A stretch of DNA of 44,157 nt from Deltaproteobacteria bacterium (GTDB lineage: Bacteria; Myxococcota; Myxococcia; Myxococcales; JAHFDP01). The stretch covers positions 1 to 44,157 of the forward strand of contig JAHFDP010000029.1 in the NCBI GenBank assembly GCA_023248955.1, given 5' to 3'. Numbering within the stretch: the stretch's first letter is position 1; every line of letters begins with the position of its first letter. The notes beneath the pieces are model-generated. The model was not told the origin of the DNA and ran no database searches. It was given only the letters and a program-made list of their open reading frames with translations. Both the position numbers and the translations under genes were made by a program. Below, in pieces: positions 25,118 to 35,329 of the stretch.

Positions 25118-25828
25118 TTAAGCGAGGCGCCGTCCGCCGTCGATCGGGAGGATGGCGCCCGTGATGTGCTTGGCTTGAACGAGAAAAAGTACCGCGCGCG
25201 AAACATCATCTGGTGTGCCGTGTTTGCCGAGGGGAATGTGCGATTCGCGGCGCGCGATTTCTTGGGCATCCATCGTTTTGGCGGGAAGAACGAGGCCCGG
25301 AGCGATGCCGTTCACACGGACGTTCGGCGCGAGCTCCAACGCTAAGACTTCGATGGCGGCGGCGAGACCAGCGCGTGCAGCGCAGTAGGCGGCATAATTT
25401 TTCCACGGCCGCTCCACACCGCCGATGTCGAGGACAAACAACAGCGCGCCCCGGGTCCGCGTGAGTTGCGAAGCAGCGGCGCGCGCGACCAGAAGTGGCG
25501 CTAAGAGATCAGCGGCGATCACGCTTTCGATCATGGCGGCGCTCGTGGTGGCCAGCGGCGTTTTTTCAAAGACGCTCGCGGCGTGAACGACGACGGCAGC
25601 GTCACCGAGCGTGCTCGCAAAGAGTGTTTCGGCTTCCTCTTCCTTGGTCAGGTCGGCCGCAACAACGGTAGCTCGCCGTTTTAAGGCCTCGACGAGCCGC
25701 GCCGTTTCGCGCCCACCCTGGAGATTCGTATGCACGTGAACGACCACGTCGTAACCGGCCGCTGCCAACTCTAGCGCGATCGCTCGTCCCACGCGGGCGC
25801 CAGCTCCGGTAACCACGGCGGTCGGCAT
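25118..25828 (-). CDS. Pteridine-reductase-like short-chain dehydrogenase with Lys-to-Arg in the catalytic motif
   Basis: A 236-residue SDR. ATG 25828 opens MPTAVVTGAGARVGRAIAL; the TGAGARVGRA nucleotide loop with its Arg suggests NADPH and fits the pteridine reductase/FolM group. The segment GGVERPWKNYAAYCAARAGL matches the region of the active-site Tyr in that group (RPxxxYxxYxxxK), but the Lys four residues after Tyr is Arg here. VRVNGIAPGLVLPA and ITGAILPIDGGRRL complete the fold. It may reduce dihydropterins, or be altered in activity because the Lys normally lowers the Tyr pKa. It is divergent from the coiled-coil/RelE gene, 53 bp away. Confidence 0.87.
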   Translation of the reverse strand: MPTAVVTGAGARVGRAIALELAAAGYDVVVHVHTNLQGGRETARLVEALKRRATVVAADLTKEEEAETLFASTLGDAAVVVHAASVFEKTPLATTSAAMIESVIAADLLAPLLVARAAASQLTRTRGALLFVLDIGGVERPWKNYAAYCAARAGLAAAIEVLALELAPNVRVNGIAPGLVLPAKTMDAQEIARRESHIPLGKHGTPDDVSRAVLFLVQAKHITGAILPIDGGRRLA

Positions 25829-25881
25829 GGGGCTCTTCTCGCCGACGTCCCGCACGCGAGCAAGCTATAATTCGCGTTGCG

Positions 25882-27126
25882 ATGCCCGACGAATCGCCAC
25901 CGCCGGACGAAGCACCCGCGCCGCTGACGCCGTTTCCGCTCGAGCTTTTTTCGGCGGAGCAGCTGGGCCATTTCTTGGAACTGGCCTTCGACGATCCTGG
26001 GCTGGTACGGCTGGCGCGGGAGCTCCAAGTGTATTCGCCTGGTTACCGTCTGGAGGCCATGCCGCCGCAAGATGTGGCGCAGCTTCTGGCGGACGAGGCG
26101 CTGACCTCAAAAGATGTGCGCACCGAGCTGTCCATGAAACTTTCCGAGCAGCTTTTGGGTGCGCCGCCGTTTGCGGAGTTGCCGTTCGATGCGCTTGATT
26201 TGGGCGATCTGGGCGTGCTGGTGACGGGGGAGCCATTTCACAGTCTGGCGCAAACCATTTGGCGCGGGCTCGCGGACGAAGATGAAAAACTGCGCAAAGC
26301 CGCGCTGGCGCTGCTCGAGGACGGCGTCGCGCTGCTCGATAAATCCGCCGCGCCAAAAAAGACGGAGAAGAAACCAGCGCCGACGGCCGAAGAACGTGAC
26401 GCCAAGAAAGCGATCGAGCGGGCGGAGCGGGCAGAGAAGGAGCGAGAAGCGGTGAAAGCGCTTCTGGTGCAAACGCGCGGCGAGAGCGCGCACAAAGATC
26501 ATCGCTTGGCCGAAGCGCGGACCGAGTTGCGAGCGGCGGAAGAGCGTTTGGCCCATGCGCGAGCAGAGGTGGCCCGGCTCACCACGGAGGGCGCGGATGG
26601 ACGGCGCGCGCTTGCGGACGAAAGGCGTGCCGAGGCACAGGCACGAGCGTCCGCGCACAAGGCGGAGGAGCTGACCGTCGAGGTTGCCGATCTAAAAATG
26701 CAGCTTGCCTTGGCGCGCAAGGAGGCGCGATCGACAAAAATCGCCAGTGACGGAAAGGGCGACCCCGGGGGAGGAGCCAGCCCAGCTTTGCTAGGCGGAG
26801 GAGGGGGGGAGATACCCTTCTCTGACGAAGCTGAAAGTAGTGACTTTCTAGTGCCCCACTTCACACGCGAATTCTACGATTCGATTGAGCGGTGGGACCG
26901 TCGGTTGCAACGCGCGGCGTTCGATAAGGCGCTCATGCTGGCGCGCGACTGGCGGCATCCGTCGCTGCGGGCCATCGCGCTGGAAGGCGCAGAAGGATAC
27001 TACCGGATTCGCGTGGCAACGGATGTGCGACTTATCTACCGGCGGATCGGTAATACCGTGGAAATATTATCATTAATAGATCGCGAAGATCTGGATCGTT
27101 ATGTGAAGCAGGCCAAGTCGCGATGA
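25882..27126 (+). CDS. Coiled-coil protein with C-terminal RelE/ParE-like domain
   Basis: A 414-residue soluble protein in three parts. Residues 1-155 are acidic and helical (ELFSAEQLGHFLELAFDDPG, PQDVAQLLADEALTS). Residues about 165-285 form a long charged coiled coil rich in Ala, Glu and Arg. A Gly-rich linker (about 290-312) leads to residues 325-414, which look like a RelE/ParE fold: FTREFYDSIERWDRR, then GYYRIRVATDVRLIYRRIG and VEILSLIDREDLDRYV, the usual end of such toxins. No antitoxin gene adjoins; the upstream parts of the same polypeptide might do that job. It overlaps the DUF423 gene by 4 bp. Family assignment of the C-terminus is by pattern only. Confidence 0.75.
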   Translation: MPDESPPPDEAPAPLTPFPLELFSAEQLGHFLELAFDDPGLVRLARELQVYSPGYRLEAMPPQDVAQLLADEALTSKDVRTELSMKLSEQLLGAPPFAELPFDALDLGDLGVLVTGEPFHSLAQTIWRGLADEDEKLRKAALALLEDGVALLDKSAAPKKTEKKPAPTAEERDAKKAIERAERAEKEREAVKALLVQTRGESAHKDHRLAEARTELRAAEERLAHARAEVARLTTEGADGRRALADERRAEAQARASAHKAEELTVEVADLKMQLALARKEARSTKIASDGKGDPGGGASPALLGGGGGEIPFSDEAESSDFLVPHFTREFYDSIERWDRRLQRAAFDKALMLARDWRHPSLRAIALEGAEGYYRIRVATDVRLIYRRIGNTVEILSLIDREDLDRYVKQAKSR

Positions 27127-27494
27127 ACCGCTTCGCCGTTATCGGCTCTGTCGCTGCGTTCTTGGCCGTTGCGCTCGGCGCGTTCGGCGCGCACGCGCTA
27201 AAATCGCGGCTTTCCGCGGACCTTCTGGCGGTCTTCGAAACCGCGGTCCGCTACCAGATGTACCACGCGCTAGCGTTGCTTCTGCTCTCCGGGCTGGCCG
27301 CGCGAACGCCCGATCCGCTCTGGAGCACGGCGGGGTGGCTCTTCACGCTGGGCATCCTCCTCTTTTCGGGAAGCCTCTATGCGCTGGCGCTCTCGGGGAT
27401 CCGGGTGCTCGGCGCCATCACGCCACTGGGTGGACTAGCCTTTCTCGCCGGATGGGCTGCGGTGATCGTGGCGACACTCCGCGGATCGCGCTAG
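27123..27494 (+). CDS. DUF423 small membrane protein (YgdD-like)
   Basis: A 123-residue protein with four predicted membrane helices. AFLAVALGAFGAHALKSRL near the N-terminus, FETAVRYQMYHALALLLL, and ALSGIRVLGAITPLGGLAFLAGWAAV at the end match the DUF423 family, including the GAFGAHAL and YQMYHAL words. Function is not established. It starts in the ATGA overlap with the upstream coiled-coil gene, so it is probably co-transcribed with it. Confidence 0.92.
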   Translation: MNRFAVIGSVAAFLAVALGAFGAHALKSRLSADLLAVFETAVRYQMYHALALLLLSGLAARTPDPLWSTAGWLFTLGILLFSGSLYALALSGIRVLGAITPLGGLAFLAGWAAVIVATLRGSR

Positions 27495-27503
27495 TGTGCG
27501 ATC

Positions 27504-27893
27504 ATGGACAATGCGGCGATGGTGGGTATCATTTTCGGGCTCTTGCTGATCCCAATCGTTGTTTTCGAGGTGGTCGCAGGATGGAAGGTCTTCGTCAAAG
27601 CGGGCCAACCCGGATGGGGCTGCCTCATCCCCATCTACAGCTACATGCTGATCGACAAGATCGCCGGCAAGCCTGACTGGTGGGTCTTTCTTTACTTCGT
27701 CCCGTTCGTGAACATCGTGGTCTGGATCAAGGTCAGTCTCGCCTTCGCGCGTGCGTTCGGAAAAGACACGGCGTTCGGCGTGGGCCTCATGCTCTTCGCA
27801 CCCATCTTCGTCCCAATCCTTGCGTTCAGCGACGCGAAATACATCGGGATGCCCGGCGCACCAGGCATCCCGCAGAATGGCGGCTTCGCTTAA
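27504..27893 (+). CDS. Small membrane protein, DUF5684-like
   Basis: A 129-residue protein with three or four predicted membrane helices: VGIIFGLLLIPIVVFEVVAGW at the N-terminus, WWVFLYFVPFVNIVVWIKVSLAFA and FGVGLMLFAPIFVPILAFSD. WKVFVKAGQPGWGCLIPIYSYM fits the DUF5684 family, often named signal-peptidase-like without evidence of peptidase residues; none are seen here. It ends YIGMPGAPG. It lies 9 bp after the DUF423 gene. The stop codon TAA overlaps the outer stem of the structured repeat at 27895. Confidence 0.82.
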   Translation: MDNAAMVGIIFGLLLIPIVVFEVVAGWKVFVKAGQPGWGCLIPIYSYMLIDKIAGKPDWWVFLYFVPFVNIVVWIKVSLAFARAFGKDTAFGVGLMLFAPIFVPILAFSDAKYIGMPGAPGIPQNGGFA

Positions 27894-27894
27894 A

Positions 27895-28069
27895 CCGGAA
27901 ATCCACAGTTGCCGTGGAACCGAGACGGCCGAGCGTGGCTCGGCTGCGAGGCGCGGACGAGGAGCCCCCGGAAGCGCACTTTTCGGTGCGCTGAGGAGGC
28001 ACCGGAGGAGCACCGAAGTAGACGGGCCGCGATCGGCCGTCGTAGGTAACGGCAATTGTGCTTTTCCGG
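27895..28069. repeat. 175-nt structured dispersed repeat, copy 1
   Basis: The element opens CCGGAAATCCACAGTTGCCG and closes with its imperfect reverse complement (CGGCAATTGTGCTTTTCCGG), so the ends pair as a stem of about 20 bp. Inside are hairpins GCCGAGC-GTG-GCTCGGC, AGCGCAC-TTTTCG-GTGCGCT and GGCCG-CGAT-CGGCC. A second copy is at 39125-39361. It sits between convergent genes. It could be a MITE-like element or a structured RNA. The strand cannot be decided. Confidence 0.8.
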
Positions 28070-28146
28070 TTAAAAACTACGCGCGCCGCTAATTCCCCTC
28101 GATAAGCCAGTTCCACGTCTTGACGTCGTCCTTCGAATTCTCCAAC

Positions 28147-28491
28147 CTACGGCGCGAACATCTCGCCGAGCAGTTGCAGAACGTGGCGCGCGGTCGGTTC
28201 ACCGATTCGTCCTTCACGGCGGACGAGGCGATCCCGATCGATGGTTCGGATCTGATCCAGCACGATTTGACCCGATTTGCTTCTGAACCGAACCGCGACG
28301 CGCGTCGGATATGGCCGTCCCTTCGTCGTCATCGGCGCAACGATCACCGTCGCGATGTTGCGGTTCATCTCGTCGGGCGAGACGACGAGGCACGGACGCG
28401 TCTTGCGAATCTCGCGACCTTCAGTCGGGTCGAGGCGCACCAAGAAAACGTCGAAGCGTTTCGCTACCACTTCCACTCGGTCCGGTCCCAT
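28147..28491 (-). CDS. MazF/PemK-type endoribonuclease toxin, second locus
   Basis: A 114-residue toxin of the MazF/PemK/ChpB family. FDVFLVRLDPTEGREIRKTRPCLVVSPDEMN holds the conserved loop and Arg, followed by IVAPMTTKGRPYPTRV (with the catalytic-type Thr) and GQIVLDQIRTIDRDRL. It probably cleaves mRNA. The ATG at 28491 overlaps the antitoxin gene by 28 bp; GTG 28470 is a shorter alternative that starts just before the antitoxin stop. It is only distantly related to the MazF at 21940, so this is not a local duplication. Confidence 0.93.
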   Translation of the reverse strand: MGPDRVEVVAKRFDVFLVRLDPTEGREIRKTRPCLVVSPDEMNRNIATVIVAPMTTKGRPYPTRVAVRFRSKSGQIVLDQIRTIDRDRLVRREGRIGEPTARHVLQLLGEMFAP

Positions 28492-28712
28492 GACGTTTCG
28501 ATACCGCGCTGGAGAAGCGCGTCGTCGCCCGATTCGGCCATACTTCGGAATGCTTCATCCCAACCGGCGCGTGCCCGAGCAGCCGGGAGGACGGCCAGGT
28601 GGTCACGACGTACCTCGAGTTCGACCTCTCGCTCGAGGTGGCACTGCTCAAGCAACTTCTTCGGGATGCGAATACCCCGAGAGTTGCCAATGCGGACGAG
28701 GTTAGCCCTCAT
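28464..28712 (-). CDS. AbrB/MazE-type antitoxin, second locus
   Basis: An 82-residue antitoxin. The N-terminal half reads NLVRIGNSRGIRIPKKLLEQ and VELEVRRDHLAVLPA, a SpoVT/AbrB DNA-binding fold as in MazE. The acidic tail (WDEAFRSMAESGDDALLQ) is the likely toxin-binding part. It precedes and overlaps its toxin gene. Two adjoining 12-bp palindromes lie just upstream of the ATG and are a plausible autoregulatory operator. Confidence 0.92.
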   Translation of the reverse strand: MRANLVRIGNSRGIRIPKKLLEQCHLEREVELEVRRDHLAVLPAARARAGWDEAFRSMAESGDDALLQRGIETSWDRTEWKW

Positions 28713-28719
28713 GGGACGA

Positions 28720-28742
28720 TTGTAATTACAAAGTAATTACTT
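28720..28742. promoter_or_regulatory. Twin palindromic operator upstream of the second antitoxin gene
   Basis: TTGTAATTACAA (28720-28731) and AAGTAATTACTT (28731-28742) are both perfect 12-bp palindromes sharing one base, with centres 11 bp (one helical turn) apart. They start 7 bp upstream of the antitoxin ATG. This fits cooperative binding by an AbrB-type antitoxin or its toxin complex. Confidence 0.7.
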
Positions 28743-28791
28743 CGCAAACGAAGCGGCTTCGCGCCTGCCGGCAGCCACTTCGAGCAAGCGC

Positions 28792-30252
28792 TCACAAATG
28801 TTCCAAAAACTCGTCGTTGCTGTCGAACTCGCCGAGTCCTTTGATTAGCCGCTCCATCGCCTCGATCGGCTTCATCCCGTAGAGGCTCTGCCGCAGCTTC
28901 TTCACCTTCTCGTACTCCTTGGGGGTGAACAGCTTCTCTTCCTTGCGCGTGCCCGACGCCGGAATGTTGATGGCCGGAAAAATGCGCTTCTCGGCGAGGC
29001 CGCGGTCCAGCACCACTTCCATGTTTCCGGTGCCTTTGAACTCCTCGAAGATCACCTCGTCCATGCGGCTGCCGGTGTCGACGAGCGTGGTTCCGAGAAT
29101 GGTCAACGAGCCGCCTTCTTCGGCGCAGCGTGCCGCGCCGAAGAGCCGTTTGGGCCGCTCAAGCGCACGCGAATCGACGCCGCCAGACAACGTGCGCCCG
29201 GAGGACTCGACCTCTTTGTTGTAAGCGCGCGCCAGTCGCGTAATCGAGTCGAGCAACACGATCACGTCCTTGCCGCGTTCCACCATGCGCTTACTGCGCT
29301 CGAGCACCATCTCGGCGATGCGCAGATGTTCGTCGGTGGGTCGGTCGGCGGACGATGCGAAGACTTCGCCCTTCACCGATCGCTTCATGTCGGTGACCTC
29401 TTCCGGCCGCTCGTCGACGAGCAACAGCATTAGCATCGCTTCGGGATGGTTTTCGCTGATGCCGTGCGCGATGCGCTGCAGCAGGATCGTCTTGCCCGCT
29501 TTGGGCGGCGACACGATCAAGCCGCGCTGACCGAATCCGATCGGCGCCACCAGATCGAGCACGCGCGTCACCATGTCCGGCGCGCCGCGGCCCGTCGAGA
29601 GGTGAATGCGGCGCAGCGGGTCGATCGACGTGAGGTTCGCGAACTGGGTATGTTCCCAGGCCTTCGAGAGCGGCTCACCTTCCGCGCTGTCCACCTTCAC
29701 GACTTGCAAGCGGCCGTTGCGGCGCTGCGCCTGCGCGGTGAGCATGACGCCCATGCGCAGCCGCTCGCGATCGATAAGGTGGCGCGGCACTTCCGCATCA
29801 TCGTGCGTCGGCAAGAACGTCCGTTCGCGACGGCGCAAGAAGCCGTTGCCGCGATCGTTGATTTCCAAAATTCCTTCGACAGCTACGGTGGAAATCGGTT
29901 GCTGGGCGGGACGCGGCGCACCGTTCATTTCGCCATTCGGCGCAGGCGGCGTCACTACGTTTCCGCTGGTCGCGTTTCCATCGACGGGCGCAGCGTCCAC
30001 GTGCGGCCGATCCTCGTGATGCGAACGGTTGTCATGCGAACGGTTGTCCGAATCGCCACCGCCTCCCTCGCCTCGTCCTCGGCCCCGCCGGCGACGGCGC
30101 CGAAACCGCCGCTTGCCTTGCCCCGGCGCGCCCGGCTGCCCTTGTCCCGGCCGCTGATTTTGCGACGGCGGCGACTGCAGCGAGTTGCCGATCGAATCCG
30201 CATCCACGGGTGCTGCCGCCGTGTTGCCGGGCGTGTTTCCGTTACTCTCCAT
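28792..30252 (-). CDS. rho: Transcription termination factor Rho
   Basis: A 486-residue Rho. ATG 30252 follows GAGGAG at 4-nt spacing. Residues 1-120 are an extended, disordered, Asn/Gln/Gly and Arg-rich tail with an unbroken run of Arg, in place of a recognisable N-terminal helical domain; such inserts are known to add RNA affinity in some bacterial Rho proteins. The cold-shock-like RNA-binding domain (GILEINDRGNGFLR) is at about 127-186. The ATPase core has Walker A SPPKAGKT (248-255), LLLVDERPEEV, Walker B VIVLLDS (330-336) and the Q/R loop regions SGGVDSRALERPKRLFGAAR. It forms the hexameric helicase that ends untranslated transcripts. It is last in an operon after sppA and a J-domain gene. 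Confidence 0.98.
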   Translation of the reverse strand: MESNGNTPGNTAAAPVDADSIGNSLQSPPSQNQRPGQGQPGAPGQGKRRFRRRRRRGRGRGEGGGGDSDNRSHDNRSHHEDRPHVDAAPVDGNATSGNVVTPPAPNGEMNGAPRPAQQPISTVAVEGILEINDRGNGFLRRRERTFLPTHDDAEVPRHLIDRERLRMGVMLTAQAQRRNGRLQVVKVDSAEGEPLSKAWEHTQFANLTSIDPLRRIHLSTGRGAPDMVTRVLDLVAPIGFGQRGLIVSPPKAGKTILLQRIAHGISENHPEAMLMLLLVDERPEEVTDMKRSVKGEVFASSADRPTDEHLRIAEMVLERSKRMVERGKDVIVLLDSITRLARAYNKEVESSGRTLSGGVDSRALERPKRLFGAARCAEEGGSLTILGTTLVDTGSRMDEVIFEEFKGTGNMEVVLDRGLAEKRIFPAINIPASGTRKEEKLFTPKEYEKVKKLRQSLYGMKPIEAMERLIKGLGEFDSNDEFLEHL

Positions 30253-30272
30253 GTTGCTCCTCAAATGGGGCC

Positions 30273-31700
30273 TTAACCCCGCGTAGAATTCTCTGCTGCG
30301 CCCGCGCCGGCCAACCGCTTCAGCTCCGCGAGGGCGATGACATTCTTCGGATCCAGCTCTAGCGCGCGGTCCAAATGGCTGCGCGCCTCGTCGACAGCGC
30401 GGCGGCCGCGTAAGAGCGCCACCGCAAGCTGCGCGTGAAAATCGGCCTCCGCCGAATTGAGCGCGAGCGCCTCGCGGAATGCCGCCTCTGCTTCGTTTGC
30501 TTTCCCCGTGCGCAGAAGCGCCGTTCCGCGCTGAAAAACCGATTCTGCTTTCAATATCGCGCCAACATCCGTCGGCAGTCCGCGTGCTTTGCGATCAACG
30601 TAAACATCATATTCCTTGCGCTTCGCCGCATCGGCCAACGTCCCGTGCGCTTCGCCGATACGCTGGAAGACTTCGGTAAGTACACGCGTCGCACTGCCAA
30701 GGGAGAGACCGGAGTAAGCATCGCTGTGAAAACGACGCGCGAGCGCGAAGTAGGCGGATTTGATCTCGGCGGTCTGAGCGCCATGCGCAACGCCGAGGAC
30801 TTGGTAGTGATCCAAATTTTTCTGGCGATCGCGCTCGGCGAAGACGACCGCGCGCGCTTGGGATTCCGGTTCGGTGAACGTGCAAGCGGCATCGTCGTTT
30901 GGCGTTGCTCGATAAGCAGCGTGTGGCGCGCTACCCGGGACGGTTGCGGTGGTCGGATTGGTTGTCGCAGCAGGATGAGCCGCGGCCGCTTCGCCCAACC
31001 CCGTCACTACAATCGCGGCGAGCAATCCCAGATCGTCTTCCCTAAGCTTCCCTACAATATCCGATACCGAATATTTTCCATTAAGTAGAGCGATCGTCTG
31101 CTCGCCGTTCCACAAGTTCCGAATCGTAAAAAGTTCTCGCTCCAACTCCGCCGTTCGCTCGAGCTGCAACGCCTCGTGTCCACGCAACAAAGTCCGCGCG
31201 ACGCTCGGCGTAAACGCCCGCTTCGCTCCCGTCAGGGCCAGATGCACCGCGCTCACCCGCACATCCGGCAGCCGATTCAGCTTCGCCGCCTCCGCCGCCA
31301 CGAAGCTAAACGTCCCCTCCGTCCAACCGACAAAACCGGTCGCCACCTCGATGGTTTGCCGCTTGAGCGCCGCCGTCACATCCTGCGGCGTCATGGCTCG
31401 CGTCTGCACCAGCGCCTCGTGCAGCGCAATACCAGCCTGCTTCGCAAACGCCACCGCACGATCAAACGTCGCAGCCTTGAGCTTGCCCTCGTCCACCTCG
31501 CGGCCGCCCGCGTTCTCGCTGCGCACGTTCGACTGCGCGTAGCGAACGAGCCCGTCCTGAAAAAAGATCCGCGCCTTCACCGTGCCACGCGTCAGCTCGA
31601 GCAGCCCGGAGGCCTTCTGCCGCGCCAACGACGCCAGAAGACCGGCTGGAGCCGTTTTGGCGAGATCGCCGCTCTGAACGCTGGGTGCCGCTTGAATCAT
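30273..31700 (-). CDS. DUF4388-like protein with degenerate J domain and TPR repeats
   Basis: A 475-residue cytoplasmic protein. Residues about 18-60 (GLLASLARQKASGLLELTRG, RIFFQDGLVRYAQS) look like a DUF4388/PATAN domain, found in many myxobacterial gliding and regulatory proteins. A helical middle (80-235) follows. Residues 296-370 form a J domain (HYQVLGVAHGAQTAEIKSAY to DAAKRKEYDVY), but the HPD that activates Hsp70 is HSD at 325-327. Residues about 385-465 are two TPR repeats. The ATG follows directly on the sppA stop (TAGATG), and rho starts 20 bp after its end, so the three are one operon. Function may be scaffold or regulator; DnaK stimulation is doubtful. Confidence 0.83.
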   Translation of the reverse strand: MIQAAPSVQSGDLAKTAPAGLLASLARQKASGLLELTRGTVKARIFFQDGLVRYAQSNVRSENAGGREVDEGKLKAATFDRAVAFAKQAGIALHEALVQTRAMTPQDVTAALKRQTIEVATGFVGWTEGTFSFVAAEAAKLNRLPDVRVSAVHLALTGAKRAFTPSVARTLLRGHEALQLERTAELERELFTIRNLWNGEQTIALLNGKYSVSDIVGKLREDDLGLLAAIVVTGLGEAAAAHPAATTNPTTATVPGSAPHAAYRATPNDDAACTFTEPESQARAVVFAERDRQKNLDHYQVLGVAHGAQTAEIKSAYFALARRFHSDAYSGLSLGSATRVLTEVFQRIGEAHGTLADAAKRKEYDVYVDRKARGLPTDVGAILKAESVFQRGTALLRTGKANEAEAAFREALALNSAEADFHAQLAVALLRGRRAVDEARSHLDRALELDPKNVIALAELKRLAGAGAAENSTRG

Positions 31701-34262
<2,562 letters not shown>

Positions 34263-34453
34263 TCGGATGTCCTTTGGAGATGAAAAAGGCTGAAGCGAGG
34301 GAGCGGGCAATTTCGCCGCGCTAACTTTCGGCGCACCCACTCGATGCGCAATGAGCCTAGCATGGCGCAACGTGAAACGGAACAACCTCGATTGACCTTC
34401 CCGTATGGCCACGCTACGCAGCCGCCCTACTCTCAACCCACACGAGGACCACC

Positions 34454-35242
34454 ATGCCCGAAGTGACCACGTACGTTCCCGGAATGCTCTGTTGGACCGA
34501 TCTCCAGACCAGCGACCAGCCTGCGGCCAAGCGCTTTTACTCGGAGCTCTTCGGCTGGAAGCTCAACGACCTGCCCGTCGGTCCCAACATGACCTACACC
34601 ATGGCCACCGTCGGCGGAAAAGACGTCGCGGCGATGAGTGGCATGGACGTGGAGATGCGCAAAGCCGGCGTTCCGCCGCACTGGAACCTCTACTTCGCGG
34701 TGAAGAACGTCGACGAGATGGCCAGCAAGGCCGCGAAGGTCGGCGGCAAGATCGTCGCCCCAGCATTTGACGTGATGGACGTGGGCCGCATGGCCGTGGT
34801 GCAAGATCCGTCGGGCGCGATGTTTTGTCTCTGGCAGGCCAAGAAGCACATCGGCGCTGGTCGCATCGGCGAACCCGGCGCGATTGCTTGGGGCGAGTTG
34901 ATGACGCGCGATGTGGCTGCCTGCAAGGCGTTTTACACCAAGCTCTTCGACTGGAACGCGCAGGCCATGCCGTCCAGCGGTTTTGAATATACGATGCTCA
35001 ATGTTGGCGACAAACCGAACGTGGGCATGATGCCAATGATGCCGGAAGTTCCCGCCCACGTTCCGTCGCACTGGAACATCTACTTCGCGGTGCAGAGCTG
35101 TGACGAGACCGTGAAGCGCGCCAACGCGATGGGCGCGAAGACCATGGTGCCGCCGCAGGACATTCCAAACATGGGTCGATTCGCCATGATGTTTGACCCG
35201 CAAGGCGCGGCGTTCGCGATTTTCCAGTCGGCGCGGACATAG
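34454..35242 (+). CDS. Two-domain VOC (glyoxalase/bleomycin-resistance superfamily) protein
   Basis: A 262-residue protein with two similar halves. The first starts PGMLCWTDLQTSDQPAAKRFYSELFGWK and ends GRMAVVQDPSGAMFCLWQ; the second starts GAIAWGELMTRDVAACKAFYTKLFDW and ends GRFAMMFDPQGAAFAIFQ. This is the vicinal-oxygen-chelate fold, close to the hydroxylase-like VOC proteins of actinobacteria. Substrate is unknown. ATG 34454 follows GAGG. It is divergent from sppA across a 190-bp gap and ends before an 11-bp-stem hairpin. Confidence 0.92.
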   Translation: MPEVTTYVPGMLCWTDLQTSDQPAAKRFYSELFGWKLNDLPVGPNMTYTMATVGGKDVAAMSGMDVEMRKAGVPPHWNLYFAVKNVDEMASKAAKVGGKIVAPAFDVMDVGRMAVVQDPSGAMFCLWQAKKHIGAGRIGEPGAIAWGELMTRDVAACKAFYTKLFDWNAQAMPSSGFEYTMLNVGDKPNVGMMPMMPEVPAHVPSHWNIYFAVQSCDETVKRANAMGAKTMVPPQDIPNMGRFAMMFDPQGAAFAIFQSART

Positions 35243-35255
35243 TTCAGAAGCGGTC

Positions 35256-35284
35256 GGCCGGCGCTCTGATAACGAGCGCCGGCC
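35256..35284 (+). terminator. Hairpin 3' of the VOC gene
   Basis: GGCCGGCGCTC and GAGCGCCGGCC form a perfect 11-bp stem around TGATAAC, 13 bp after the stop codon. No U-tract directly follows; a T-run lies about 25 bp further on. It may act as a terminator or an mRNA end protector before mfd. Confidence 0.6.
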
Positions 35285-35329
35285 CCGTGGGTCGCCTAAC
35301 GCTCTTTTTTTCGTTATCTCTGCGCGCCG

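Noticed and set aside
26750-26820. GC-rich Gly linker in the coiled-coil/RelE gene as another inserted palindrome
   Set aside because: The arms do not pair convincingly; it reads as a simple Gly-rich linker.
34392-34420. TTGACC with 17 bp to TACGCA upstream of the VOC gene as a promoter
   Set aside because: The -35 is good but the -10 matches only two of six bases; not enough to annotate.
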